This document shows positions 6,376 to 13,654 of a DNA stretch of 28,394 bases, in pieces. The stretch is from Xanthocytophaga sp031424975 (lineage in GTDB: Bacteria; Bacteroidota; Bacteroidia; Cytophagales; 172606-1). Below the pieces are notes generated by a model, which saw nothing but the letters and a program-made list of their open reading frames with translations, did not search any database and was not told the DNA's origin. The position numbers and the translations under genes were made by a program. The DNA is taken from assembly GCA_031424975.1 (NCBI GenBank), contig JANPIL010000119.1, positions 1-28,394 of the forward strand, in the 5' to 3' direction. Each line of letters starts with the position of its first letter. Within the stretch, counting starts at the first letter, position 1.

Positions 6376-8073
6376 ATGAAAAACCTGTACTTGCCTTTTG
6401 TTCTGTTTTGCGCCGTTTCCTTGGCCGTTTCCGGCCAAGATCGGGTTACGGGCCGGGCGTTTGCCACCCGTTCGGAAGTGATTGCCCAAAACGGCATGGT
6501 TTGCACCAGCCAGCCGCTGGCTACCCAAGTCGGGCTGGAAGTGCTGAAACGCGGCGGCTCGGCGGTAGATGCGGCCATTGCCGCCAATGCCTGCCTCGGC
6601 CTGATGGAACCCACCGGCAACGGCGTGGGCGGCGACTTGTTTGCCATTGTCTGGGATGCCAAGACGCAAAAACTCTACGGACTCAATGCATCGGGAAGGT
6701 CGCCGAAATCGTTGACGTTGGCCTACCTGAAAGAAAAAGGCCACAAAGCCATCCCGTCGTTCGGGCCGCTGCCGGTGAGTGTGCCCGGTTGCGTGGACGG
6801 CTGGTTTGAATTGCACAAGAAATTCGGCAAACTGAAAATGGCCGAAGTGCTGGCTCCGGCCATCAGTTACGCCGAAAAAGGCTTTCCGGTGTCCGAATTG
6901 GTGGCGTTTTACCTGCAAGGCTCCTCCGGCCGGTTCAAAGATTATCCCAATTTTCGAGAAACCTATATGCCGGGTGGCAAAGCCTTGGAAAAAGGTGACG
7001 TGTTCCGTAACCCGCAGTTGGCCAATACGTTGCGTAAAATCGCCAAGGGCGGGCGTGATGAGTTTTACAAGGGCGGCATTGCCCGGACGATAGACGGGTT
7101 CATGCGCAAAAATGGCGGTTTCCTGTCTTATGAAGACCTTGCCAGCCACCGGTCGGAATGGATTGACCCGGTTTCGACGAATTACCGGGGTTATGATGTC
7201 TGGGAACTGCCACCCAATGGCCAGGGAATCAATGTGTTGCAGATACTGAACATTCTGGAGGGGTTTGAATTCAAGAAAGAGGACTTCGGGACGGCGCGGC
7301 ACATACACCTGTTTACGGAAGCCAAGAAACTGGCCTTTGAAGACCGCGCCAAGTATTACGCCGACCCGCAATTTGTGAAAGTGCCCGTGCAGGAACTCAT
7401 TTCCAAGACCTACGCCGCCAAACGCCGCAAGCTGATCAACCTGAACCGGGCGGGTTATAACTTCCTGGCGGGCGATCCGTTTGCTCGCGAAACCATTTAC
7501 ATGACTACGGCCGACAAGGATGGCAACATGGTTTCGCTGATCCAGAGCAACTACCGGGGCATGGGCAGCGGCATGGTTCCCGACGGGCTGGGCTTTATGC
7601 TCCAAGACCGGGGCGAATTGTTCAACCTCGATTCCGCGCACGCCAACGCCTACGCGCCGGGCAAGCGTCCGTTCCAGACCATCATTCCGGCCTTTGTAAC
7701 CAAAAACGGCAAGCCTTTCATGACGCTCGGCGTGATGGGTGGCGATTTCCAGCCCATGGGCCACGCGCAGATAATTATGAACGTGATTGATTTCGGCATG
7801 AACATCCAGGAGGCCGGTGATGCGCCCCGCATGGATCACTTGGGTTCCACTGACCCGACCGGAGCCGAGGAACGCGACCGGCGGGGCGGCGAAATCAACG
7901 TGGAAAGCGGATTTGCGTACGAAACCATCCGCGAACTGATGCGCATGGGCCACAAGGTCGGCTACGGTTTTGGCGGTTACGGCGGCTACCAGGCCATCAT
8001 GTACGATGCCGACAAAAAGATTTATTACGGCGCGTCCGAATCGCGCAAGGACGGGCAGGCGGCGGGCTATTGA
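6376..8073 (+). CDS. ggt: Gamma-glutamyltransferase
   Basis: A 565-residue N-terminal nucleophile hydrolase that cleaves gamma-glutamyl bonds of glutathione and related peptides in the periplasm. A signal peptide MKNLYLPFVLFCAVSLAVSG is followed by the large-subunit signature GGSAVDAAIAANACLGLMEP and GNGVGGDLF. The autoprocessing site and nucleophile is the threonine of RETIYMTTADKDGN, at about residue 373, which becomes the first residue of the small subunit. NYRGMGSGMV and GVMGGDFQPMGHAQ are the small-subunit motifs that bind the substrate and form the oxyanion hole. Length fits the family. The ATG at 6376 is immediately upstream of the signal peptide. The locus is monocistronic. Confidence 0.92.
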   Translation: MKNLYLPFVLFCAVSLAVSGQDRVTGRAFATRSEVIAQNGMVCTSQPLATQVGLEVLKRGGSAVDAAIAANACLGLMEPTGNGVGGDLFAIVWDAKTQKLYGLNASGRSPKSLTLAYLKEKGHKAIPSFGPLPVSVPGCVDGWFELHKKFGKLKMAEVLAPAISYAEKGFPVSELVAFYLQGSSGRFKDYPNFRETYMPGGKALEKGDVFRNPQLANTLRKIAKGGRDEFYKGGIARTIDGFMRKNGGFLSYEDLASHRSEWIDPVSTNYRGYDVWELPPNGQGINVLQILNILEGFEFKKEDFGTARHIHLFTEAKKLAFEDRAKYYADPQFVKVPVQELISKTYAAKRRKLINLNRAGYNFLAGDPFARETIYMTTADKDGNMVSLIQSNYRGMGSGMVPDGLGFMLQDRGELFNLDSAHANAYAPGKRPFQTIIPAFVTKNGKPFMTLGVMGGDFQPMGHAQIIMNVIDFGMNIQEAGDAPRMDHLGSTDPTGAEERDRRGGEINVESGFAYETIRELMRMGHKVGYGFGGYGGYQAIMYDADKKIYYGASESRKDGQAAGY

Positions 8074-8082
8074 GGGATGGGT

Positions 8083-8113
8083 AAAACAGTATGTTTTGAA
8101 AACGCTAAACCCG
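8083..8113 (+). repeat. Dispersed bipartite motif, copy j
   Basis: AAAACAGTATG then TTTTGAAAACGCTAAACCCG. It ends 26 bases before the start of the next gene and is in its sense. A TTG lies 17 bases upstream of its TATGTTTTG. Confidence 0.8.
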
Positions 8114-8139
8114 TTTGCCATTTCGACGAAATTAACCAA

Positions 8140-8544
8140 ATGCTAACACAGACAGCCAAAGTCAGAGAAGTTGAATTCACGGATGAATTTGATGGCATAG
8201 TGACCGTTACGACAGTAGGGGGCGGCTCAGTATCAGCATACTTTTGGGGCGACAACTTTCAAAAGGATGAGGAGGTGGAAATCGAGTTTAATGCTTTGGA
8301 TTATCCCGTCAGTTGGGAAGTTGTTTTCTCCGAAAACAAAGGGCAGAAGTTGGTTCTTGAGGCAACACCAGAGAAATGTGCCTATCATGGATATGGAAAG
8401 ATTTTAGCGCTAAGTCCTCTCATAGCTGATTTTGGAGACATCAAACTCTCTATTGGGGATTGGACACACGATGAACGAGTGATTGGCGAGTATATTTACT
8501 GGAAAATTGACCGTCTGGACATAAGAAGAATTAGCACGAAATAG
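8140..8544 (+). CDS. Hypothetical protein, 134 residues
   Basis: I do not recognise this family. From the ATG at 8140 the protein begins MLTQTAKVREVEFTDEFDG, has no signal peptide or membrane segment, and is rich in alternating hydrophobic and polar residues (GIVTVTTVGGGSVSAYFWG, EVEIEFNALDY), which suggests a beta-rich small domain. The sequence is visibly more AT-rich than both neighbours, so it may have arrived by transfer. Its stop codon TAG (8542-8544) lies inside motif copy k. It sits between two motif copies in the same orientation and may be co-transcribed with the small protein that follows. Confidence 0.7.
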   Translation: MLTQTAKVREVEFTDEFDGIVTVTTVGGGSVSAYFWGDNFQKDEEVEIEFNALDYPVSWEVVFSENKGQKLVLEATPEKCAYHGYGKILALSPLIADFGDIKLSIGDWTHDERVIGEYIYWKIDRLDIRRISTK

Positions 8545-8568
8545 TATCTTCCACAAAGCCCAAACCCG
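8539..8568 (+). repeat. Dispersed bipartite motif, copy k
   Basis: GAAATAGTATC then TTCCACAAAGCCCAAACCCG. It supplies the stop codon of the gene to its left and ends only two bases before the ATG of the gene to its right, so it is the entire intergenic region. Confidence 0.85.
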
Positions 8569-8570
8569 CC

Positions 8571-8909
8571 ATGTTCAATTATCACGATAAGATTTTTAGG
8601 TCGGTGGGCAATACCGAAAACGGCGAGGTCAATGGCGAAACGCTATTCCATTACCGGCAGTACGGCAACATCGTGACGGCCACGTATGCGGGCGGCGGCA
8701 TTGCGGAGGGCCACCTGATTGCCGTGGCCGACAATGACGGCGTGCTGGATATGCGCTACCACCACGTGAACCGGCACGGCGCGTTGATGACCGGCGTATG
8801 CCGATCCGTGCCCGAAACCCTGCCCAACGGAAAAATACGCCTGCACGAAAAATGGCAGTGGACCAGCGGCGACCGTTCCGTTGGCGAGTCAGTGGTTGAG
8901 GAATGCTGA
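8571..8909 (+). CDS. Small conserved Bacteroidota protein, often labelled n-acetylglutamate synthase
   Basis: A 112-residue protein with the pattern NYHDKIFRSVGNTENGEV, FHYRQYGNIVTATYAGG, MRYHHVNRHGALMTG and RLHEKWQWTSGDRSVGES. This matches a small family widespread in Bacteroidota and other bacteria. It is frequently annotated n-acetylglutamate synthase, but it lacks a GNAT domain and I do not trust that name. It is probably cytosolic, since it has no signal peptide. The start ATG follows motif copy k by two bases. It is separated by about 100 bases from the DUF3822 gene. Confidence 0.78.
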   Translation: MFNYHDKIFRSVGNTENGEVNGETLFHYRQYGNIVTATYAGGGIAEGHLIAVADNDGVLDMRYHHVNRHGALMTGVCRSVPETLPNGKIRLHEKWQWTSGDRSVGESVVEEC

Positions 8910-9009
8910 CTTGTTGGCGAAAACCGTAAAATCACCGTCGAAATTAGCTTTTTGGAAAGTCATTCTTTATACTTGTGGTATTTATTACACGGAAATATAA
9001 GCCACTTAA

Positions 9010-9909
9010 ATGCGAAATCAAATGTTGGAAACGGCGGTTGCAAGGTTCAGGCTGAACCAACAGGTCAAGGATCCGGCCTTGGATATTGAGTTGATTCCGC
9101 AATACACGCTGGGATTGGAAATCAGTTCTGATGGATTTCGCATCTGCGTCACCGATGCCCAAGCCAACCGCTGCCTGTGGTTTGAAGACCGGCATTTTTC
9201 AACGCTGCTCCAGAAAGAGCAGCTTTTGGAGCAGTTGGAACTGATTTATGAGGAACATGAATTGCTGAAAGCCGGATTCTGGCACAAGATCAGGGTTTCG
9301 GTCAAAAACCAGTATTTCACGCTCCTGCCCAGTTCGCTGTTTTACAAAGACCACGCCCGCGAGTATCTCAAACGCGCCAGCCACAGCCTGCCCGACCGGC
9401 ACGAAGTATTCTATTACCGCCACCCGCACAGTGAAATCGTGAATGTGTTTGCCGAGGAAAAAATGCTCACCGACTGGTTCCGGCAGAACTATCCGGCGCG
9501 CAATGTGGAGTTTGTGCACCATACAAGTTCGCTGATTGAAGGCGTGTTCCATACCGAACCCGCGCCGGTGCGTTCGGTCACGGTACTCGTCGAGTCGTCG
9601 CACCTGACCATTACGGTCACTAACGGCAAGATGCTGGAATACTGCAACTCGTTTTTCTACATCAGTGTGCAGGATTTCATTTACTACCTCATGCTGGTTT
9701 TCAGCGAGTTGCAGCTCAACCCGGAAGTCCACAAGGTCACGCTGTATGGCGAAATCAGTCCGGAATCGGCCATATTCGAGCATATATACCGTTATGTGCG
9801 CAACGTCGGGTTCGGCAACAAGCCTTCCACGCTGAAATTCGGCTACCTGTTCGATGAAATTCTGGACCACCGCTATTTCGATGTGTACAACGTGCACTTG
9901 TGCGGGTAG
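9010..9909 (+). CDS. DUF3822 family protein
   Basis: A 299-residue soluble protein resembling DUF3822, a Bacteroidota family with an actin/ASKHA-like divided fold often found near coaD or rsmD. Recognisable stretches are YTLGLEISSDGFRICVTD near residue 37, SLFYKDHAREYLKRAS near 115, and the C-terminal QDFIYYLMLVFSELQLNPE with TLYGEISPESAIFE. The role is unknown. The usual neighbours of the family are not seen here. ATG at 9010 is preferred; an alternative ATG lies four codons downstream. Confidence 0.8.
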   Translation: MRNQMLETAVARFRLNQQVKDPALDIELIPQYTLGLEISSDGFRICVTDAQANRCLWFEDRHFSTLLQKEQLLEQLELIYEEHELLKAGFWHKIRVSVKNQYFTLLPSSLFYKDHAREYLKRASHSLPDRHEVFYYRHPHSEIVNVFAEEKMLTDWFRQNYPARNVEFVHHTSSLIEGVFHTEPAPVRSVTVLVESSHLTITVTNGKMLEYCNSFFYISVQDFIYYLMLVFSELQLNPEVHKVTLYGEISPESAIFEHIYRYVRNVGFGNKPSTLKFGYLFDEILDHRYFDVYNVHLCG

Positions 9910-9996
9910 CCTATTCATAGAAAAGTTGGTTTTGGAACCGGCATCGGACGTGAAACTTTCCGGCAGCCGTCGTCGTACAATCCTTGCCGTGTGGAA

Positions 9997-10030
9997 ATAA
10001 AAATTCCCCGGCGGAGACCGCCGGGGAATT
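9997..10030 (-). terminator. Intrinsic terminator, minus strand
   Basis: The arms ATTCCCCGGCGG and CCGCCGGGGAAT form a 12-bp stem. Read on the minus strand, it is followed by TTTTTATTT. It would end the candidate small RNA. Confidence 0.65.
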
Positions 10031-10115
10031 TCAGTAACAAACCACTTACAACCTAAATTCGTATTTTTATATCGTTTGCAGAAACTTAAATCTGCGGATA
10101 TTGCTCCTTTATTTA
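9997..10115 (-). ncRNA. Candidate small RNA with intrinsic terminator
   Basis: A perfect -7 box TATCTTTG reads leftward on the minus strand at 10128-10121, with a TTTAC sequence about 20 bases upstream as a weak -33 box. The predicted transcript of about 115 bases holds a small stem GCAGA/TCTGC (10078-10095), an AAAGGAGC stretch, and ends at a strong GC-rich hairpin (about 10003-10029) followed by TTTTTATTT. No open reading frame of useful length is present. It lies between the convergent DUF3822 and tex genes, so it would be a stand-alone RNA. I recognise no Rfam family. Confidence 0.45.
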
Positions 10116-10120
10116 CCTTA

Positions 10121-10128
10121 CAAAGATA
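10121..10128 (-). promoter_or_regulatory. -7 promoter box for the candidate small RNA
   Basis: TATCTTTG on the minus strand is an exact match to TAnnTTTG. The -33 region is only a partial match (TTTAC, about 20 bases further upstream). Confidence 0.45.
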
Positions 10129-10129
10129 C

Positions 10130-10465
10130 TGCGCAAACCATATCCTTGTAAAGCCATAATTCGCCTATTTCATACACACATGGTGTCCGGCCTCAATTGG
10201 CGGCCAAACCCGGACTTCGCATACGCCCCCGACCTTGCGCCCACTTCGGCATCCTGGATCTCCGGCAGCCGCATTTCCGGACTGCTTTGCGAAAACCGGC
10301 TACTCCCGATTCCGGCATCTGATTCGCACTGACATTCAGCGACATACGTTGCCGTACGGATGCCTTCCCCGCATCTGCATTCCATCACGGTAAAATGCAC
10401 GCAATTGAAAAAGGGCGGATGTTTGCGCAAGATTTAACAAATACATTACATTGGCTTAACATCAC
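10130..10465. other. Gap without recognised gene
   Basis: About 335 bases between the candidate small RNA and the tex terminator. A frame of 86 codons on the minus strand (10170-10430) has no family resemblance, no plausible start context and an unusual Cys-rich composition, so I do not call it. I see no tRNA or known RNA signature. Confidence 0.5.
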
Positions 10466-10504
10466 AAACCCGCCCGAACTGTAAATGTCCGGGCGGGTTT
10501 TCAT
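10466..10504. terminator. Bidirectional intrinsic terminator after tex
   Basis: Arms AAACCCGCCCG and CGGGCGGGTTT form an 11-bp stem around a 13-base loop, with a T run on both strands after the stem. It lies about 58 bases past the tex stop codon on the minus strand. Confidence 0.65.
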
Positions 10505-10557
10505 ATACGCCTGCGCCAATTTTGCCATGCCGCCACCTGAACTGCGGGTTTTGGGGT

Positions 10558-12792
10558 TTAGCGGAAAAGGCCCTTCAATTGTGCCAGTTTCGATTGCAAA
10601 TCGCCCGCTTCCGGAACTCCCGCCTTTTCCTTCGTTTTGACACCCGGTTTTTGTACTGCTTGGCCGGCTTTTAGCGACAAGGCTATGCGTTTGCGGGCAA
10701 TGTCTATTTCCAGCACCGTCACCTCTACTTTCTGCTGCACTTTCACCACTTCGCTCGGGTTGGAAATGTAGCGGTCGGCCAATTGGCTCACGTGGATCAG
10801 GCCGTCCTGATGCACCCCGATATCCACAAACGCGCCGAACGCCGCCACATTGGTGACGATGCCGGGCAGCTTCATGCCGATGCGCAGGTCTTCCATCTTG
10901 TTCACGCCATCGGCAAACTGGAAACTCTCGAACTGTTCGCGCGGGTCGCGTCCGGGCTTGGCCAATTCCGAAATAATATCCTGCAAAGTGGGCAAACCCA
11001 CCGTCTGGCTTTGGTAGTCGGACAATTTTATCTGTTTGCGCAGTGCTTCATTGGCCATCAAGTCCTTCACCGAAGCATTCAAGCCAACCGCCATTTTGTT
11101 CACCAAATCATACCGTTCGGGATGCACCGCACTGGTATCCAGCGGATTGGTAGCATTGTGGACGCGCAAAAACCCGGCGGCCTGCTCAAAAGCCTTGTCG
11201 CCCAGGCGCGGTACTTTCTTCAATTCGCTGCGCGAGGCAAACGGGCCGTTGGCGTTGCGGTAGTCCACAATGTTTTGCGCCAGTTGCGGCCCCAAGCCCG
11301 ACACATACGTGAGCAACTGCTTGCTGGCCGTGTTTACCTCCACGCCCACGGCATTCACCGAACTCATCACCACATCGTCCAAGCCCTGCTTCAGCGCGTT
11401 CTGGTCCACATCGTGCTGGTATTGGCCCACGCCAATGGATTTCGGATCAATCTTGACCAGTTCGGCCAACGGATCCATAAGCCGCCTGCCAATGGAAACC
11501 GCCCCGCGCACGGTAACGTCATGGTCGGGAAACTCCTCGCGTGCCACATCCGAGGCCGAGTAAATGGAAGCCCCGCTTTCATTGACCATCAGGATGCGGA
11601 TGTTTGGCGGCAAACCGATGCCGCGCACAAAATTCTCGGTTTCGCGGCCAGCCGTGCCGTTGCCAATCGCAATGGCTTCTATCGCATACTTGGCGCACAA
11701 GGCCATGATTGTGTGGGCGGCGGCCTGTTTGCGGTTCGGAAATTCGGGGTATACCACGTCGTTGTGCAGCAATTTTCCCTGCGCATCCAGGCAAACCACT
11801 TTACAGCCCGTGCGGAAACCGGGATCAATGCCCAGCACGTTTTGCTGGCCCAGCGGGGCGGACATGAGCAGGTTGCGCAGGTTGTCGGCAAAGACGCGGA
11901 TGGCCGCCTCGTCGGCCTTCTTCTTGGACAGCAGCCGGATTTCGGTTTCCATGGAAGGCTTCAGCAACCGCCGGTACGCATCCTTGGCGGCCATTCGGAC
12001 TTGCAGCGCCGCCTCTGAATGGGCCGCTTTGACAAACTGCCGCTCCAGCATTTCCACGGCGGTTTCTTCTTCCGGAGCGGTGTCGAGCAGCAGGAAGCCT
12101 TCCTTTTCGCCGCGCCGCATGGCCAGCACGCGGTGCGATGGCGCGGACGAAACGGGTTCCGTCCATTCAAAATAATCCTTGTATTTCTGCGCCTCGGTTT
12201 CCTTGCCGGTAATCACCTTGCACGCGTAAATGCCGGTTTTCCAGAACAGTTCGCGCAGGGTGGTGCGGGCATCGGCGTTTTCGTTGATGCGTTCGGCAAT
12301 GATGTCGCGTGCGCCAGCCAACGCTTCCTCCACCGAATTGACCTGCTTTTCGGCATCCACGAATTTTCCGGCTTCGGCAACAATATCCACATCCGTCTGC
12401 CCGAAAATAGTATCCGCCAAAGGCTCCAAACCCTTTTCCTTGGCAATGGTGGCGCGGGTGCGCCTTTTGGGTTTGTAAGGCAAATAAATGTCTTCCAATG
12501 CGGTCATGGTTTGGGCGGCGTGGATGGCCGCTTCGAGTTCGGGCGTGAGTTTGCCCTGCTCGGCAATGGATTTGAGCACGGTTTCGCGGCGTTTGTCCAG
12601 TTCGCGCAGTTGCTCAATCCGGTCGCGGATGGCGGCAATGGCCACTTCGTCCAATGAGCCGGTCATTTCCTTGCGGTAGCGCGAAATAAACGGAACCGTG
12701 CCGCCTTCGTCGAGCAAGTCCACGGTGGCGGCCACTTGCTTGGCGGCAATGGATAATTCCTGGGCAATTTTGTTGATGTGTTGTTCCAGCAT
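10558..12792 (-). CDS. tex: Tex-type RNA-binding transcription accessory protein
   Basis: A 744-residue Tex homologue. The N-terminal helical region contains VPFISRYRKEMTGSLDE and YKPKRRTRATIAKEKGLEPLAD. A YqgF/RNase H-like domain follows (LGIDPGFRTGCKVVCLDAQG, about residues 320-450). Then come tandem helix-hairpin-helix motifs (YVSGLGPQLAQNIVDYRN and LKKVPRLGDKAFEQAAG) and a C-terminal S1 domain at about 639-708 (GIVTNVAAFGAFVDIGVHQD). Tex binds nucleic acids and influences transcription and stress tolerance. The gene is complete, with a short tail after S1. Residues of the conserved GLEPLAD region are encoded by DNA closely resembling the dispersed motif (12404-12433). Confidence 0.94.
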   Translation of the reverse strand: MLEQHINKIAQELSIAAKQVAATVDLLDEGGTVPFISRYRKEMTGSLDEVAIAAIRDRIEQLRELDKRRETVLKSIAEQGKLTPELEAAIHAAQTMTALEDIYLPYKPKRRTRATIAKEKGLEPLADTIFGQTDVDIVAEAGKFVDAEKQVNSVEEALAGARDIIAERINENADARTTLRELFWKTGIYACKVITGKETEAQKYKDYFEWTEPVSSAPSHRVLAMRRGEKEGFLLLDTAPEEETAVEMLERQFVKAAHSEAALQVRMAAKDAYRRLLKPSMETEIRLLSKKKADEAAIRVFADNLRNLLMSAPLGQQNVLGIDPGFRTGCKVVCLDAQGKLLHNDVVYPEFPNRKQAAAHTIMALCAKYAIEAIAIGNGTAGRETENFVRGIGLPPNIRILMVNESGASIYSASDVAREEFPDHDVTVRGAVSIGRRLMDPLAELVKIDPKSIGVGQYQHDVDQNALKQGLDDVVMSSVNAVGVEVNTASKQLLTYVSGLGPQLAQNIVDYRNANGPFASRSELKKVPRLGDKAFEQAAGFLRVHNATNPLDTSAVHPERYDLVNKMAVGLNASVKDLMANEALRKQIKLSDYQSQTVGLPTLQDIISELAKPGRDPREQFESFQFADGVNKMEDLRIGMKLPGIVTNVAAFGAFVDIGVHQDGLIHVSQLADRYISNPSEVVKVQQKVEVTVLEIDIARKRIALSLKAGQAVQKPGVKTKEKAGVPEAGDLQSKLAQLKGLFR
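12404..12433 (+). repeat. Motif-like sequence inside tex (copy l)
   Basis: AAAATAGTATC then CGCCAAAGGCTCCAAACCC, antisense to tex. The codons specify GLEPLADTIF, and GLEPLA is a conserved Tex segment, so this may be chance similarity rather than a real copy. Confidence 0.4.
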
Positions 12793-12821
12793 TAGGCTCT
12801 GTTCGTTTGGTTGACGGGCGG

Positions 12822-12829
12822 CAAAAGTA
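12822..12829 (-). promoter_or_regulatory. Probable -7 box of tex
   Basis: TACTTTTG on the minus strand matches TAnnTTTG exactly, about 30 bases upstream of the tex ATG. A TTTG lies about 15 bases further upstream, somewhat close. The upstream DNA carries direct repeats of AAAGTACGATT. Confidence 0.5.
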
Positions 12830-12900
12830 GGAAGTTTGAAAGTACAAAGTACGATTCACAAAGTACGATTTTATCCACTTTCCGATGATATTCCGTTTGG

Positions 12901-12995
12901 CTGGTTCAAGCGTTGTCGCTTGAACTGGCGGGCAGGTTTGGCCTTTGGGAAGGATACTATTTTGAAAAAGTTCAAGCGAGGACGCTTGAACCAGT
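12901..12995. repeat. Paired hairpins flanking motif copy m
   Basis: The left arm (12901-12928) contains TTCAAGCG-TTGT-CGCTTGAA and the right arm (12968-12994) contains TTCAAGCG-AGGA-CGCTTGAA. The two arms are also inverted copies of each other, and they enclose motif copy m. Confidence 0.75.
12934..12963 (-). repeat. Dispersed bipartite motif, copy m
   Basis: AAAATAGTATC, with the first A contributed as CAAAATAG, then CTTCCCAAAGGCCAAACCTG on the minus strand. It lies 142 bases upstream of tex, in the loop between the two hairpins. Confidence 0.78.
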
Positions 12996-13000
12996 TGCAT

Positions 13001-13045
13001 GACCCCGGCGAGAGTTGGCGGTTCTCACCGGGGTTTTCGTTTGAA
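13001..13045 (+). terminator. Terminator-like hairpin
   Basis: ACCCCGG, GAGA, then TCTC and CCGGGGT pair and are followed by TTTTCGTTT on the plus strand. No plus-strand gene precedes it, so it may end an unseen transcript or be part of the repeat cluster. The remaining bases to 13298 show no gene. They mark the change from GC-rich to AT-rich sequence. Confidence 0.45.
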
Positions 13046-13298
13046 ATGGTATGATTTTTTGAGGAAAACGGACAGGTATTTATGATGAAGGGGGAATTTG
13101 GAACTTGTCCGCCCGAACTACTGATGCTCAAAAATAGCATAGAGTTGAGTTACTTCCAACTGCTTCATGGTATTCCGTCCGCTGGTGCAAATGTCTGTTA
13201 ATATACTGATAATCAATTACTTACGTTCACCCTCTTTTTTATAAATACTATGTTGCCTGCTGGCCTTCTGTCAACAGTAACCATTTCTTAATCAAATT

Positions 13299-13631
13299 TT
13301 ACCCAGCATACTCCCCCTCCAAAGCATATTTCCCAAAAAGGCATAAACCAATGCTCGCAATAGGCGTAATAAAAACCAGCGTAATAATGCCAAAAATTAA
13401 ATCGTCCAATCTGCCAAAGAATAAGGCACCAAAAGGACGAACCACCAAGCCTGCGGCATACGTAGCGAGTGTAGCCAAAAAAGCGGCGGCAGGGTTGTCT
13501 TTTGGAAAAAACCGCTCGGAAATAATTACGGACAAACTTCCGAAAACGAAAAAATCGTACCACTCAATCAATGTACCTACTGATGATGCGGTGATGATTT
13601 TGATTAATTCTTTGGTTGAGGTTTGCTTCAT
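13299..13631 (-). pseudogene. Truncated MHS-family MFS transporter
   Basis: A 110-residue frame starting MKQTSTKELIKI. Residues 15-75 (SVGTLIEWYDFFVFGSL, AAAFLATLATYAAGLVVRPFGALFFGRLDDL) are the diagnostic start of the metabolite:H+ symporter family (ProP/ShiA type). The family normally runs to about 430 residues. Here the sequence between helix 3 and the ALGGEYGG-like segment (seen as YALEGEYAG at the end) is shortened, and the frame stops there, so about three quarters of the protein is missing. The truncation coincides with the left edge of the AT-rich region. The leader MKQTSTKEL resembles the starts of the two unrelated MFS genes upstream, suggesting recombination in shared 5' sequence. 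Confidence 0.72.
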
Positions 13632-13654
13632 TTTTTTGTTTTAAACTATTTTTT

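Noticed and set aside
6334..8139. Long minus-strand open frame of 601 codons
   Set aside because: It is antisense to gamma-glutamyltransferase, whose motifs are all intact.
10170..10430. 86-codon minus-strand frame in the tex/DUF3822 gap
   Set aside because: Composition and lack of a start context do not suggest a protein; no similarity recognised.
10783..12018. Long plus-strand open frame of 411 codons
   Set aside because: It is antisense to tex and has no family resemblance.
13130..13225. A third MITE remnant at the left edge of the island
   Set aside because: ATAGAGTTG and CTGATAATCAA are present, but the rest of the element does not align and the two pieces are too far apart for one terminal repeat.
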